In this document: positions 1-10,423 of the stretch, piece by piece | How positions within the stretch are numbered: position 1 is the first letter of the stretch | Layout of the letters: every line of letters begins with the position of its first letter | Assembly (NCBI RefSeq): GCF_014356525.2 | Contig: NC_052505.1 | Coordinates: forward strand, 50,782,970-50,846,969 | Source of the DNA: Nilaparvata lugens | Lineage: Eukaryota; Arthropoda; Insecta; Hemiptera; Delphacidae | Direction: 5' to 3' | Length of the DNA: 64,000 nucleotides | Position numbers and translations under genes: made by a program | Notes under the pieces: model-generated | Database searches by the model: none | Told to the model about the DNA's origin: nothing | What the model saw: only the letters and a program-made list of their open reading frames with translations

Positions 1-737
1 CTCTCCTTTTTGGAAATGAAGACAGAAGATAATATAGTTTTTTTAACTGTCTCTCCTGACAAATACACATGGTAACCTTTTTAGCACATGATATCAAGTT
101 TATGGAAAAATAGTTAAATATATAAAAGTATACTAACAATATATTTGTAAAAGTGCATTTGCTTTTCAAAAAATAGATTTATAATTCTATTTTAATTCTA
201 ATTCCATTTGGCATTCGATTGATTGATTGAGTACTTTATTTATGTAGATTACAATATATACTGGCCTATACACTTATATACAATAGCTTACAATACAGCA
301 AAATTATGTGTTAATTTACATAATATAGACTAAGAAAATAATTATTGAACTGTATATGATATGAAAAAGCAATTTGTAATATAATAACTACAGATAATTA
401 TATTGTTATGCATCTACATAAATTGGCGGAGCTTTGGAAATATCAATGTCCATTCTTCCGAAAGAATATTGAAAATATCCTTCCCACTAACTCTCTACCA
501 AAATGTTAATTTCATTAATTAAACTAAGGGTCTATTCATAAATGGAAATATTGTAAAAGTTTCAATTAATATGAATATTTAAGAGAAAAAAACAGAAAAT
601 TAATAAAGTGAAATAATTATATAGGTTGATAAGATCAAATCATAGATTAATAAAATGGAGTAGGCTGAAAGTAAAGATCATGGTAATCAACTTTCAGTAA
701 TATATGGCAGTATGCAGTGGATAATTGAAATAACATG

Positions 738-741
<4 letters not shown>

Positions 742-795
<54 letters not shown>
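742..795. repeat. (TA)n microsatellite
   Basis: About 27 uninterrupted TA units inside the non-coding 3' part of the LINE. Confidence 0.98.
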
Positions 796-796
<1 letters not shown>

Positions 797-1146
797 TTAT
801 TCTATAACAGGTTTATAGTTTTGTATTGGTGGGACGGGTGAGGGATGGTTGTCATGTGATCGTTCTAGGGCTGGACAGTTTCAAAAGATGTTTTTTTAAA
901 GTCAGGATGAAGCTCACTCAGCTCTACATGGACCTGATAGAAACAGGAAGTGCATTCCATGCACTACAGCCACTGACAAAAGGATTTTGTGAAAATAGTG
1001 GTTCGATGGTTTGGTATCCTTAAAGTACTTTCTTTGGCTCTAGTATGTGAAGCATCTATCCTCCTAGCTTCAGAAACAAATTTGAAATCATCTTAGAAAT
1101 AGTTCTGATTTCTCTATTTCAAGATATCACCAACAAGCTTGACTAT

Positions 1147-1485
1147 TCAAAAACGTCTTTGATTGGGAAGCTTCAATGTTGAACTGGCAATGTGGGCAGG
1201 GGTGATATGTTCATGACGTTGAAGAGAGTAGAAGGAACATAGACAATAATTTTGGCAACGCTGTAGTTTATCATTCAGAGTGACTTGCATATCGTTAAGA
1301 ACAGAATTACAATACATTAAATGTGGGAAGATAAGAGATTGAACCAATAACAATTTAATGTTTCTAGGGAGGATGTCATGCATTTTCTTCAATGAATGCA
1401 TCACTGAAAATACCTTTTCACATGTTTTGTTCACTTGTTCTGAACAGTCAAGAGTATTATTCATAATAATTCCTAAATTTTTCAC
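1147..1485 (-). pseudogene. LINE RT C-terminal fragment
   Basis: 112-codon frame beginning with a KNLGIIMNNTLDCSEQVNK segment, the post-palm 'YLG...D..L.W..H' region of LINE RTs in degraded form. A leucine-rich stretch and the 'LIFPHLMYCN' motif of the C-terminal region follow. It continues the RT of the upstream frame; the intervening 145 bp show matching residues in broken frames. No function remains. Confidence 0.7.
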
Positions 1486-1629
1486 TGAGCTACAGTAAGG
1501 AATGTCATTACCATCTACACTGATTTTGTGAATCGATTCAAGGTCAATATTGTTTATAAGATAAGATTATCCAATCATAATGGGTTGGGTTTTGATGGGA
1601 TTAAGCTTAAGGCAATTTTTCATGTCCAT

Positions 1630-2868
1630 TCAAATATTGAATTGATATCTTAAATCCATAATTCCAACTGTTTCATCTATTTTTGTTATGGGACAGCTTA
1701 AATAAATTTGAAGGTCATCTGCATAAGTATGGAAGCTGGAGAACTTGATAATGGAGGAAAGGTCATTAGCATACAAAGTGAATAGGAGAGGGCCTAAAAT
1801 TGAACCTTGTGGTACTCCATGCATAACATTTTTCCAATTTGACTTTTTGTCACCAACAGAAACACATTGTTTCCTACCTAAGAGATAGGATTTGAACCAA
1901 ACTAGGGAGTTGTGACTAAAACCAAGAATAGCTAACCCATTTAAAAGAACTTTATGATCAACAGTATCAAATGCTTTATAAAAATCAAATAGGGTGAGGA
2001 TGGTGCATTTTCTTTGGTCCATAGCTGACCTTATATCATCAGTGACACGAAGGAGAGCTGTCTCAGTTGAATGGAATTTCCTAAAGCCTGATTGAAAGTT
2101 ATGACGCTTTCTATTGTTGTCTAGAAATTTCACAACTTGAGCATGAATAAGTCTTTCTAGCACTTTGGACAATGCAGGTAAAATACTGATTGGTCTGAAA
2201 TCCTCAACTTTATTGGGTGATGCAACTTCATTTAGAGGGTGAACCAGAGCAAACTCCCAGTTTTCAGGGAAATCGCCTTCTTCAAGTGACTTGTTGAAAA
2301 TGTATGTAATTGTTGGTAAAACAGCAAATAACATCTTCTTGATAAATTTAATAGGAATTTTGTCTACACCCATAGCATTACTATGAATACATTGAATTGC
2401 TTTGAAAGTGTTTTCTTCTGAGATTGGATGGAAATGAAATTGATCAATAAGTGGTATATCTAAGTTTGTAACCAGCTCTTCAAGATCATTGATATGATTA
2501 CCAATGACAACTTCGTCGCGTTGGTTGGAATGTGAAATGAAATGGTCATTTATATTGTCCAATGGTAAATCTATACATGGTAAGTCTCTATATGTGATCA
2601 TTTTCTGTTCTGGCCTAGGTATCTCATCGGAAAGTACACAATAGATCAAATCATGTCCAGAAACAGCTGGGACTGGGATTTGACCTGTTTGAACAACCTC
2701 GTTGGGATCACTAACAACGAGAAGGTCAATGAGTGTGTCTGATTCATTAGTATGATGAGTTGGATCGAGAGGTAAAATAGTCATGTGTAGGCATTGGAAG
2801 ATTGTAGTCAGTTGGAAGTAGTCAAAGTTACGATTTGTCATGTTCAAGTCGGTCTTTATATCCCCCAT
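1630..2868 (-). pseudogene. LINE endonuclease C-terminus and reverse transcriptase
   Basis: Open frame of 412 codons. Residues about 1-90 look like the endonuclease C-terminus, with a GHDLIYC segment at the position of the usual SDH motif. Residues about 160-400 are the RT: FRPISILPALSKVLERL, an FDFYKAFDTVDH motif A, GVPQGSILGPLLF motif B, and YADD as catalytic motif C. These are the fingers and palm of a LINE polymerase that copies its own RNA at the nicked target. The frame ends shortly after YADD. The RT thumb and C-terminal region continue in another frame below 1,485. Confidence 0.85.
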
Positions 2869-2918
2869 AACTAGTAAGTTATACGGTTATAACAAGGCAT
2901 AAGAGAAAGCAAGGCATT

Positions 2919-3401
2919 TTAGAAATCTGTAAAATGACCTATTCTTGGTGGGCGATAAAAGATACCAATGAGTAATTTATCAGAACCAGATAATTCAAGT
3001 AGCATGAACTCTGGTCTAAAACAATACTCCTGTTTAGATGTGATTAAAACTTTTGTTTTGATACCATCTTTCACATGAACTGCTACACCCCCCCAAGCTC
3101 TATTTAATCTATCATTTCGGGAGAGATTAAATCCAGGTAATGCAACAAGATTTGATGGAATACTAGGCTTCAGAAATGATTTGGAAATTCCAATTATATT
3201 GAAGTCCTGAAAACGGAAGATTGCTCTGAGTTCATCAATATGACAGCTGAGGGATTGGAAGTTAAGGTGAGCAGCCTTGAAAAATTTTTTGAAAGAGTGG
3301 AGCTTATTTGATAGAAACAAACCTGTGTCATTATAACTATTATTGAAATAATCATACCCACTTGAGAGCGAGCGAGCTGACGTGTCAGTGAGAGGCATCA
3401 T
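2919..3401 (-). pseudogene. LINE apurinic-type endonuclease, N-terminal part
   Basis: Open frame of 160 codons matching the N-terminal half of an exonuclease-endonuclease-phosphatase domain of LINEs. Visible motifs are the NFQSL-type start (residues about 47-51), a DFNIIGISKSFL stretch where the catalytic Glu is usually found (ISE; here ISK), a GGVAVHV segment and the IFYRPP motif near the end. In an active LINE this domain nicks target DNA to prime reverse transcription. The frame ends just after YRPP and the endonuclease resumes in another frame at 2,868, so about 50 bp are damaged here. The E-to-K change suggests lost catalysis. Confidence 0.7.
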
Positions 3402-3420
3402 GGAAGCAGCAGACCAGCCT

Positions 3421-4161
3421 TGAACCGACCTCAGAATGACACATGACGGGGAAAATGGGGATGAAACTGATAGAACTTAACCTAAATGAAAAAGTCTCTT
3501 GATTCGAGTGCATTCTGTATGCCTTGAGAGAGAGAAAGAAAGTGTGAGAAGATTTTGTTTGTCATTTTGTTAGAAGTTCTCATCAAGCTGCCCACTATCC
3601 CTAGTATGTATAACTATAGCTATTCAACTATAGCTACAGTATTCACAAAGCAGGGACATCCTTGCTGGATAGAAAAAGTTGAAAAGTAGACAATGATTGC
3701 AATTCATCAATAGCTCAGAATTCAAAAGTGTGACGACACCACTAACTCGATTTTTGGCGAAGAAACTTCTTGTCTTTGCTGGCAGGCACTGAAAACTGAA
3801 TTCCAAACTGTAGCCTACTACTGCTACTACTACGTATCGAGTTTCTAGTACATCTCAATATCTACTGTTTCATAATTATTTAAAGTAGACTATAATACAT
3901 GAATGACACATAGCCTATTTAGTATAGAGTTCACTGTCACCACGTAATCTGAGTTGTGAGTGAACTGTTCACTTATTATATCAGTTAATATCTGTATTGG
4001 ATGAGTCATACCTGTATTGCATAGATTTTTCTAATCCTCTATATAAAAATAATAAATGCTTAGAAGTACCGTTTAAAATTCTCAAGAATGAATTAACGTT
4101 TGAAATCAGTATAGATGCATAATATAGGTGTAATATATCATATAATAAATAATATCATATA
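3421..4161. other. No gene seen
   Basis: AT-rich sequence between the LINE 5' side and the LTR element. It holds only short open frames with no recognisable motif. The last bases (about 4,155-4,161, TCATATA) may be the 5' tip of a Helitron that was split by the LTR element (see 10,424-10,860). Confidence 0.5.
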
Positions 4162-4331
4162 AGTTAAATCGACTGAGAAGGTGATTGGGTTTTTAAAAAA
4201 AAGACAGATCTTCTTGTTGCGAGAGCTCGATGTCCTTGCCTCTCAACAATTCATTTATTGCAAGCTGCTCTACTATCTTATCTTATCTTAGTAAGACGTC
4301 ATAGGTGGGGAAGCCGGCAGCTCGCCTAACT
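4162..4331 (-). repeat. 3' LTR of Gypsy-type element
   Basis: Downstream LTR in element orientation, next to the polypurine tract. It matches the 5' LTR over its whole length with scattered substitutions and one-to-two-base indels. Confidence 0.93.
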
Positions 4332-4341
4332 CCTCCCCCCC
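4332..4341 (-). other. Polypurine tract of Gypsy-type element
   Basis: Minus strand reads GGGGGGGAGG directly before the 3' LTR, the expected place for plus-strand priming. Confidence 0.85.
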
Positions 4342-4450
4342 AGTCTTTACCATCTATAAGATTCACAAAACAAAATAAATAAGTTTACAAACAAGGATAT
4401 GAAAAAGAGAAAAGAGGAAAAACAACAAAAAAAATTATCTTCTGTGATTG

Positions 4451-5806
4451 TCATGTGAATGTTTTTTTCAATCTCTTGATTTGCTGCATGAGAACTATTT
4501 CATGTCGCGATGACACATCATTCACCTTTTTTAACTTTAAACGATTCCGTGGTAGTAGAGCCTGAACCACATACGGACCCACAAATCGTTGATCAGTCTT
4601 TCTCATTTTGTAGCGATTCTTTCTAAACACTTTGTCTCCAACTTGAATCTTCTTTTCAATTTCTTCTGCTTTTGTATTATAATGTGTGACTCTAACGGGT
4701 TTGTCGTCACATATTTTTTGTCTGACTGGTTCCTGCACTTCCTGATGATCCTTCAATTCTAACGGTGTAACTCCCGTGGTCGAGTGTATGCTATTATTGT
4801 AGGCAAATATCACTCTTGCCATGGCTTCCTTGTCTGCGATAAGCTTATCTGCTTCCAGGAGATGTAGATGTTCCGTCAGCATACTGTGCAATCTTTCTAT
4901 CATCCCATGAGATCGTGGGTGTCCTGTTGTTGTGTAGTGACTCTCAATTCCATATTCTTGAAGTACGGCTTTTACATGGTTGTGGCAGAACTCTTTTCCG
5001 CGATCCATAACTAATTCGTGGAGAGTCTGATATAATCCAAACAATCGTATTAAATTCACAGCTAGACAGTTAGCTATTTTATTCTTGAGTGGCCAAGCAG
5101 TTGCCAATTTGATGAATCGATCGATTGAAGTGAGATATTTCTGTTTATTATAATGGAATATGTCCACCTCTACAGTATGGAAAGGTCGTTCGGGTGTTGG
5201 AGTTAACTGTAATGGTGTTTTGTAGGGTGTCCTATCATATTTAACTCGCTCGCATGTCACACATAGACTTAGAATATCACTTACTGTTTTTATCATATTC
5301 AGCCAAAAGTATTGTCTTTTAAGATGTTCAACTGTTTCCTTCACTCTTTGATGATTTGTTCTCCCTGTATGATATTGTCTAATAATATCATTTTGACGTT
5401 CCTTATCCTCCACCGTTTCTACTTCTTTGGTGCACATAATCATTTTGATATCTCTATTCCATTCAACACCCCTATAGAGCTCTTTGATCTTTTCCACAAA
5501 TAGCTGGTCTTCTGAGTATACGTAATATATTTTCCCTTGTGTTGTCAACTGTCTAATTGTACTGCTAAGTTCATTATCTAACGTTTCTGGTAGAATACTA
5601 ATTGTCGTCTTTCTAATAGGGCCGTACCTATGTATTTGTGTTTCAATAATTCCTTCTTCTTTTTTCTTTAGAATGAGTTGATTCCGCTTATTATTAATAA
5701 TGTCATGTAATACCTCCATTTCATTCCGTTCATTCCTTTCGTCAGCATCCAATAATTCCATGTCAAATGATGCTGGGCTCCATTCGTTCGTCGTCGGTTC
5801 TCTCAA
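4451..5806 (-). CDS. Integrase of Gypsy-type element
   Basis: Longest intact frame of the element (451 codons). It contains the HHCC zinc domain (H-x-n-H, then CVTCERVKYD), the DDE core (VEVDIF Asp, VMDRGKEF Asp, HGMIERLHS Glu) and a C-terminal FVGPYVV motif, the GPY/F module of Gypsy integrases. Its first 100 or so residues are charged and low in complexity, probably the linker after RNase H. Integrase inserts the cDNA into the genome. The normal Gag-Pol polyprotein is broken upstream, so this is not a free-standing gene. Confidence 0.88.
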   Translation of the reverse strand: MREPTTNEWSPASFDMELLDADERNERNEMEVLHDIINNKRNQLILKKKEEGIIETQIHRYGPIRKTTISILPETLDNELSSTIRQLTTQGKIYYVYSEDQLFVEKIKELYRGVEWNRDIKMIMCTKEVETVEDKERQNDIIRQYHTGRTNHQRVKETVEHLKRQYFWLNMIKTVSDILSLCVTCERVKYDRTPYKTPLQLTPTPERPFHTVEVDIFHYNKQKYLTSIDRFIKLATAWPLKNKIANCLAVNLIRLFGLYQTLHELVMDRGKEFCHNHVKAVLQEYGIESHYTTTGHPRSHGMIERLHSMLTEHLHLLEADKLIADKEAMARVIFAYNNSIHSTTGVTPLELKDHQEVQEPVRQKICDDKPVRVTHYNTKAEEIEKKIQVGDKVFRKNRYKMRKTDQRFVGPYVVQALLPRNRLKLKKVNDVSSRHEIVLMQQIKRLKKTFT

Positions 5807-5880
5807 TTAATGGTCAATAACATTTTCCCCCTCTGAATCAACTGACGATGGGTTGATGTTTCTTGATAAACAATCTGTGA

Positions 5881-6285
5881 CTACATTATCGATTCCTTTG
5901 ATATGCTTGATTTTAAAATTATACACAGCTCTAATTTCTCCTTCCACTTTGTTATTCTTGCTGAAGTTTCTTTCAACTTATCTACCCAGAGTAATGGCAT
6001 GTGATCTGTTAGCAATTCGAACTCATTACCATACAGATAAGGACGAAAATTCTCTACACACCATACAATGCCCAATAATTCTCTCTCAATAGTACTATAA
6101 CGTCTTTCGGCTGGTATTAATTTCCTACTAGAAAAGGCAACGGGTCTATCCCCCTGTGATGAAACTCCACCAATGGCCTCCATGCTGGCGTCTGTTGTCA
6201 GTGTGAAAGGTTTCTGTAGATCAGGGAAATTGAGTACCGGAACTGTAGAGATCGCTTCCTTACACTTTGCGACTGCATCCTTCAC
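5881..6285 (-). pseudogene. RNase H region of Gypsy-type element
   Basis: 134-codon frame with TLTTDASMEAIGGV (first catalytic Asp), the RRYSTIERELLGIVW motif (catalytic Glu) and LLTDHMPLLW (catalytic Asp). These are the conserved sites of Gypsy RNase H, which removes RNA from the RNA-DNA hybrid. It is separated from the RT by a broken stretch (6,290-6,420) and from integrase by a stop near 5,880. Confidence 0.85.
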
Positions 6286-6417
6286 ATCACCTGTTATTTC
6301 AAATTTGATTCCTTTTTTGGGTAGTTTTGTTTACGGTTCCGTCATCTGGGCGAATTTTTTTATAAACTTCCGATAATAAACCAACATTCCTAAAAAGGTT
6401 GTTACTTTTTTTACATT

Positions 6418-7087
6418 TTAAGGTTTAGGTATTTCCTTGATCGCACTCACTTTCCTATCATCTGGTCTCACTCCACTTTCTGATATAACATGTCCCATGA
6501 ATCTTACTTCTGACTGACACAGCTTAGATTTCTCCTTTGAGACTTTTAATCTAAATTCTCTTGTTCGTTTGAAGAGTAATTTTAAATGTTTTTTGTGTGC
6601 TTCAAGATTTTTACTGGAAAGTACTATGTCGTCCATATAGATTTGGATTGCGTCTTCATACAATCCTTCAAGAAATTTGTCAATAAGCCGCTGAAAGGTC
6701 GCTGGAGCATTTTTCAAGCCAAAAGGCATGCGAGTGAATTCATAGTGTCCTCTTTCGTATCTAAATGCTGTTTTTTCCATATCACGAGGATTCATTCTAA
6801 TCTGATGATATCCAGCTTTTAAATCGAATGTGCTGAACACTCTAGCACCGGACATTCTGTCCAACATATCCTCTAGGGTACCTTTCTAACGTTGTTCGTT
6901 TATTCAATTCACGAAAATCCACGACCACCCTGAATTTAGGTTCCTTTCCAGGCTCAACTTTCTTTGGAACTACCCATAAAAGTCTGCAATACTGTGACTC
7001 TGAATTCTGTGTTATTCCTTGTTCTTTCATTTCGTGAATGTGTTCTTTTATTACATTCCTCATTGCATGGGGATATCTGCGGTACAT
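6418..7087 (-). pseudogene. Reverse transcriptase of Gypsy-type element
   Basis: Two overlapping frames (6,842-7,087 and 6,418-6,867) make up the RT. The first has WVVPKK and FRVVVDFRELNK. The second has FSTFDLKAGYHQI (motif A, catalytic Asp), FGLKNAPATFQR (motif B) and the catalytic YMDD. The shift falls at about 6,890, between RELNK and the LDRM segment. The domain would convert element RNA to cDNA in particles. Confidence 0.88.
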
Positions 7088-7165
7088 ATACTGGTATATA
7101 CCGGTACAGTTGAATTTAGTTCGATCGAATGTTGCACTCTCCCTGTAGCTAAGGGTTGGCCTTCT

Positions 7166-7627
7166 TCATAATGTGTATCCAAATTCACACAACACACGCT
7201 CCGCAATATTCTCTCCTTCTTCTCGAATCACACATCCCATTAGATAATGTTCTTCCTTAGATAATTGTTCTTTGGTGTGATAGCTTTTCCTCCCTAACTC
7301 AATTATCCATTGTCCGTTTTTATATGAAGGCACGTTTTTCACTTTTTCCATTAGATCACAGCCGATTATCATATCATATTTATCACTCACAAACTTTGTC
7401 ACATGCACACACATGGATGCTTTAATCCCTGTCAGTATGAATAAGTTTAATTCAGTTTCGCCACCCAGTGCTTGTTCTCCAGTTAAAGTTTTCATTCTGC
7501 ACATACACTTTTCAATTCCCAAATCAGCATTAATTCTACTAGCTGCTTCTAATGACAACAATATGCTATCTGAGCCTGTATCAAATAAGCATTTTACTCC
7601 CCACTCTTCTAATAAAAATATAGGCAA
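7166..7627 (-). pseudogene. Aspartic protease region of Gypsy-type element
   Basis: 153-codon frame with the retropepsin active site as LFDTGSDSILL (residues about 14-24), followed by the strands expected of a viral-type protease, including a DMIIGCDLME segment that replaces the usual hydrophobic-G-D motif. The protease would process Gag-Pol. It lies just before the RT frames on the minus strand. Confidence 0.85.
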
Positions 7628-7649
7628 TTTACCTTTGTAACAGAATTAT

Positions 7650-8940
7650 TCTTGTTTCAAAAATTATCTTGTTTTTCGGTTAATTCTTTGAAAAACATCC
7701 TTATCTAGGAGGTTTGTCGAATACTGTCAAATGAGAGTTTCTTTCTCCCATTCGATTTTCTCACTTACTCCCATTCTGTTAACATGGAGCTCGCTCAGTT
7801 TCTGTCCTTGTCGCTGCAATTTCTTTCTTGTTCTTCTTCCTGATTAACGGTCAAATAACAATAATTTTTGGTAGAAAACAGCTAGTTGAAGTCGAGCTCC
7901 CGGTGAGAAAGGATGTAACTCCCGCTTCTTATTTTTTCTCATGTTTAACTGTAAATTTTGTACTTATTTTGTTCACTAAGTAATGTGAAGTTTTCTATTA
8001 ATACAAAACCGGTAGTAACTCCATAGTTCACAGTAGTCCTCAAATTTATAATTTAAAATGCCGGTATTCAAATATTACATCAGATTGTTTTAATGTGTGC
8101 AAAAACCCGCTATTAAAGCGGTCGATGTCTACGCTCGAAGTCTATGCTCGATGTCTATGCTGGATGTCCATGCCCGAAGTCCACGATTGAAGCCAGGTCC
8201 CATATTCCACGTTCCATGGTGAGGCTGCAAGTCTACATTCGGTGAACCAGACCAATGATTACGAATCCAGGACGTCCAGTCTAATTATTCTGGTACGAGG
8301 ACTGGTCCAGACGAATCTGGGAAGATTCCACCGGAGTTCGTAATTGTACAAACCCGCCACACCACAAGATTCGCCATCTTCAAATAATATCGACGTATAA
8401 GGATATCAGCCAAACTTCGTAACATCGCCCATATGGATAAAGTGTAAACAGTGCTCGCGAAAAGTAAAATATTGCAAAAGTGTTCATCGATTAAAAGGGT
8501 TTTGGGGCGCCCTTCCTCAACATATAAGGTATTTATCTGAATCACTATGTATTGAGATCAAAATGTAATCTGTTTATTTTATATTCATAATTTGTTGCAC
8601 CGTTTAATCTGTTTTCAATATTTAATTAGATGCTTCTTTTAACTATCGATAACTGTACAATTGATTTGATTCTATATTTAAATTTGTCCAATTCTGTTTA
8701 TCTTCAAAATTAAATTTAACACACATGCTTACTACCGAATATATCGTTTTTATTACAATACTACCCATTTGCAATGTTTAAGGGCTGTGGACTGCTGTCA
8801 AGTTAATTAAGTATACGTTAATTGAATTATTCCGGTCTTTCTTACTTTGTGTTGATGGAATTGGTTCCTAAATCTGTCGGTTTGAATCCAGTTTCATTAG
8901 CATACAGTGGAAGGATTGAATAAAACAAAATAAAAAAGTT
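7650..8940. other. Unexplained 1.3-kb block inside the Gypsy element
   Basis: Between the end of gag and the protease lies about 1.3 kb with no long coding frame and no retroelement motif on the minus strand. The 86-codon minus frame at 8,285-8,545 has no recognised motif. The block holds a 13-bp tandem array and is more GC-rich around 8,100-8,500. Gag and protease normally sit next to each other, so it is probably a later insertion (for example a solo LTR or short DNA element). No clear terminal repeats or target duplication were found. Confidence 0.45.
8123..8187. repeat. 13-bp tandem repeat, five units
   Basis: Five consecutive 13-bp units of the type CGATGTCTATGCT, with changes mainly at positions 4, 8 and the last bases, lie in the unexplained block of the Gypsy element. 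Confidence 0.85.
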
Positions 8941-8992
8941 TCACCTTTCTTACATTTGTCCTTATTTCTTCCACTGCCTATATGCTTCGTGA

Positions 8993-10144
8993 CTAACTTT
9001 CAATCTTGTTTTTCATCACCTTTAGGTTTAACGTTAGGTTTTCCTGGTTTCCCCAACTCTGGCCAGTCTTTTCTTCGAGAGCGTTTATTCTGACGACCAT
9101 AGCTGCTGTTTCCTCCATCCGATGAATAGGATGTCCATCCTCCGTCTGACTCAGACTCAGAATTCCTACTTCTCGCATGTCCTCATATTGCGTTCACTTC
9201 CATTGGCTCTCCATACTTAGCGTAATTCCTCTCTGCCGCTTTCCTGCGATAGATATATGGACATTCTCGAGCGAAATGTCCTTTCTCTTTGCATTCCCAA
9301 CAGTCCCGGCGAGGTCTTGCTGGTTTTCCATCCCGTTCCCGCAGTGGCCTCCTCTCCTGTCCCGTTCCTCTCTCGTTCCTCCTCCATTGGGAAACTGGCT
9401 GCGATTTCCTATGTTGTTGATTGAATTGATGTCCTCTCATAGGTGATCTGCGAGTTTCCTTTCTACTGTTTTCCAGTCTGAATATCTAGGACGACTATCC
9501 TATCTATCAGCCTCCTCATCTTTGACCAAATTTACCGCTTCCTCTAAGGACTTTGGCTTCGCAATTTTTATGGCAGTTTTCACTCTTTCCGGCAATGATT
9601 GTAGTAGTATTTCTGAAGCCAACTCATCATAAATGTTCGTTCTCCATACGCTTTCATCCTGGCTATCACTTGAGTCCAAAATTCGCGATCTATAAGACCC
9701 TTCATCGCATAAGCCAACCGTTTGGCAAATTCCAAGACTGAGTGCACTCGTAGTGACTTACTTCCGCGCGCCTGCATAATGTTTCTTGAGAGCTTGACGT
9801 ACAACTGTCCAAGTCGAGCTAAATGATGCTCCTATGTCTACCAACTCTGGAACATTAATTCTTGACAAAAAGTACGCATGAATGTTGGCATTTGTTACCT
9901 CGTCTATAGAGTTCGCGACTAGTTGGGCATAAACTGCATTCATTCTTTCTAGGAAAAGTTCTAATTCTTTCACCTCACCATTGGATTGTTTCACTAAGTC
10001 AATGATGCTCATAAGGTATTGTACACGGGCTGTTTTTATTTGTTCCATTTTCACGGAAAGTTTTAAATTTTGGTTACCCGATGTGGAAGCCGGGGGAGTA
10101 GTATTTTGATCAGCATTCTCTGTCGGGGCCATTGCAAATTTCAC
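8993..10144 (-). pseudogene. gag of Gypsy-type element
   Basis: Gag is spread over frames at 9,758-10,144, 9,580-9,804, 9,183-9,440 and 8,993-9,178. It starts with MKFAMAPTENADQ near the primer site. It has a helical capsid-like part with a retrotransposon-gag style LVANSIDEV / YFLSRINVPEL region, a basic RG-rich stretch, and one CCHC knuckle (CWECKEKGHFAREC, about 9,275-9,320). Gag packages element RNA into particles. At least two frame breaks separate capsid from nucleocapsid, so this copy cannot make a whole Gag. Confidence 0.75.
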
Positions 10145-10236
10145 AAACGTGACCTAAATTGCACTACACTGAACTCGCGTAATTCACAGGTTGAACGCAC
10201 TGTATCAAACACTTAACACTCCGTGATCACAACTAT

Positions 10237-10254
10237 TCCCGGGTTTCGGCACCA
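10237..10254 (-). other. Primer binding site, tRNA-Phe type
   Basis: The + strand reads TCCCGGGTTTCGGCACCA. This is the 3' end plus CCA of eukaryotic tRNA-Phe (acceptor GCCGAAA), so the minus-strand RNA is complementary to that tRNA over 18 nt. Its first base overlaps the last LTR base, as in gypsy-group elements. The tRNA identity comes from remembered tRNA-Phe sequence. Confidence 0.8.
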
Positions 10255-10423
10255 GTTAAATCGACTGAGAAGATGATTGGGTTTTTAAAAAAAGACAGAT
10301 CTTCACGTTGCGAGAGCTCGATGTCGACTGCCTCTCGACAATTCATTTATTGCAAGCTGCTCCACTATCTTATCTTATCTTAGTAAGACGTAATAGGTGG
10401 GGAAGCCGGCAGCTCGCCTAACT
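10254..10423 (-). repeat. 5' LTR of Gypsy-type element
   Basis: 170-bp direct repeat of 4,162-4,331. It lies upstream of gag in element orientation. On the minus strand it carries an AATAAA polyadenylation signal (within 10,335-10,355). Its ends form the AGTTA/TAACT inverted repeat. Confidence 0.93.

Larger units (their letters stand above)
218..3420 (-). mobile_element. Decayed CR1/Jockey-group LINE
   Basis: Non-LTR retrotransposon read on the minus strand. In order it encodes an endonuclease (from about 3,400), a reverse transcriptase (to about 1,630) and an RT C-terminal region (to 1,147). Then comes about 0.9 kb of non-coding 3' sequence that contains a (TA)n tract. At the low-coordinate end the minus strand reads an AATAAA signal followed by short AATC repeats (about 220-240), as expected for the 3' tail of CR1-like LINEs that lack poly(A). 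The coding region is in three frames, so the copy is dead. The clade (CR1/L2/Jockey group) is judged from motif style only. The 5' boundary was not found. Confidence 0.75.
4162..10423 (-). mobile_element. Gypsy-type LTR retrotransposon, complete but degenerate
   Basis: 6,262-bp element bounded by 170-bp LTRs and a perfect 4-bp TATA target duplication (4,158-4,161 and 10,424-10,427). Minus-strand order is 5' LTR, primer site, gag with CCHC knuckle, protease, RT, RNase H, integrase, polypurine tract, 3' LTR. This gene order (integrase last) defines Ty3/Gypsy. No env frame lies between integrase and polypurine tract. The LTRs start and end AGTTA...TAACT, as in the Drosophila gypsy group. Roughly eight base differences plus small indels separate the LTRs by eye, so the copy is not very recent. 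Several frames are broken. Confidence 0.93.

Noticed and set aside
826..1023. 65-codon + frame with an ATG next to the (TA)n tract
   Set aside because: Lies in the non-coding 3' part of a dead LINE, antisense to it, with no recognised motif.
8123..8187. 13-bp array considered as a coding repeat
   Set aside because: No long frame crosses it on either strand, and the units vary at positions that would disrupt any reading.
10237..10254. tRNA-Phe 3' end considered as a tRNA gene remnant
   Set aside because: Its exact abutment on the LTR and the lack of any other tRNA part identify it as a primer binding site; the same holds for 43,571-43,582.
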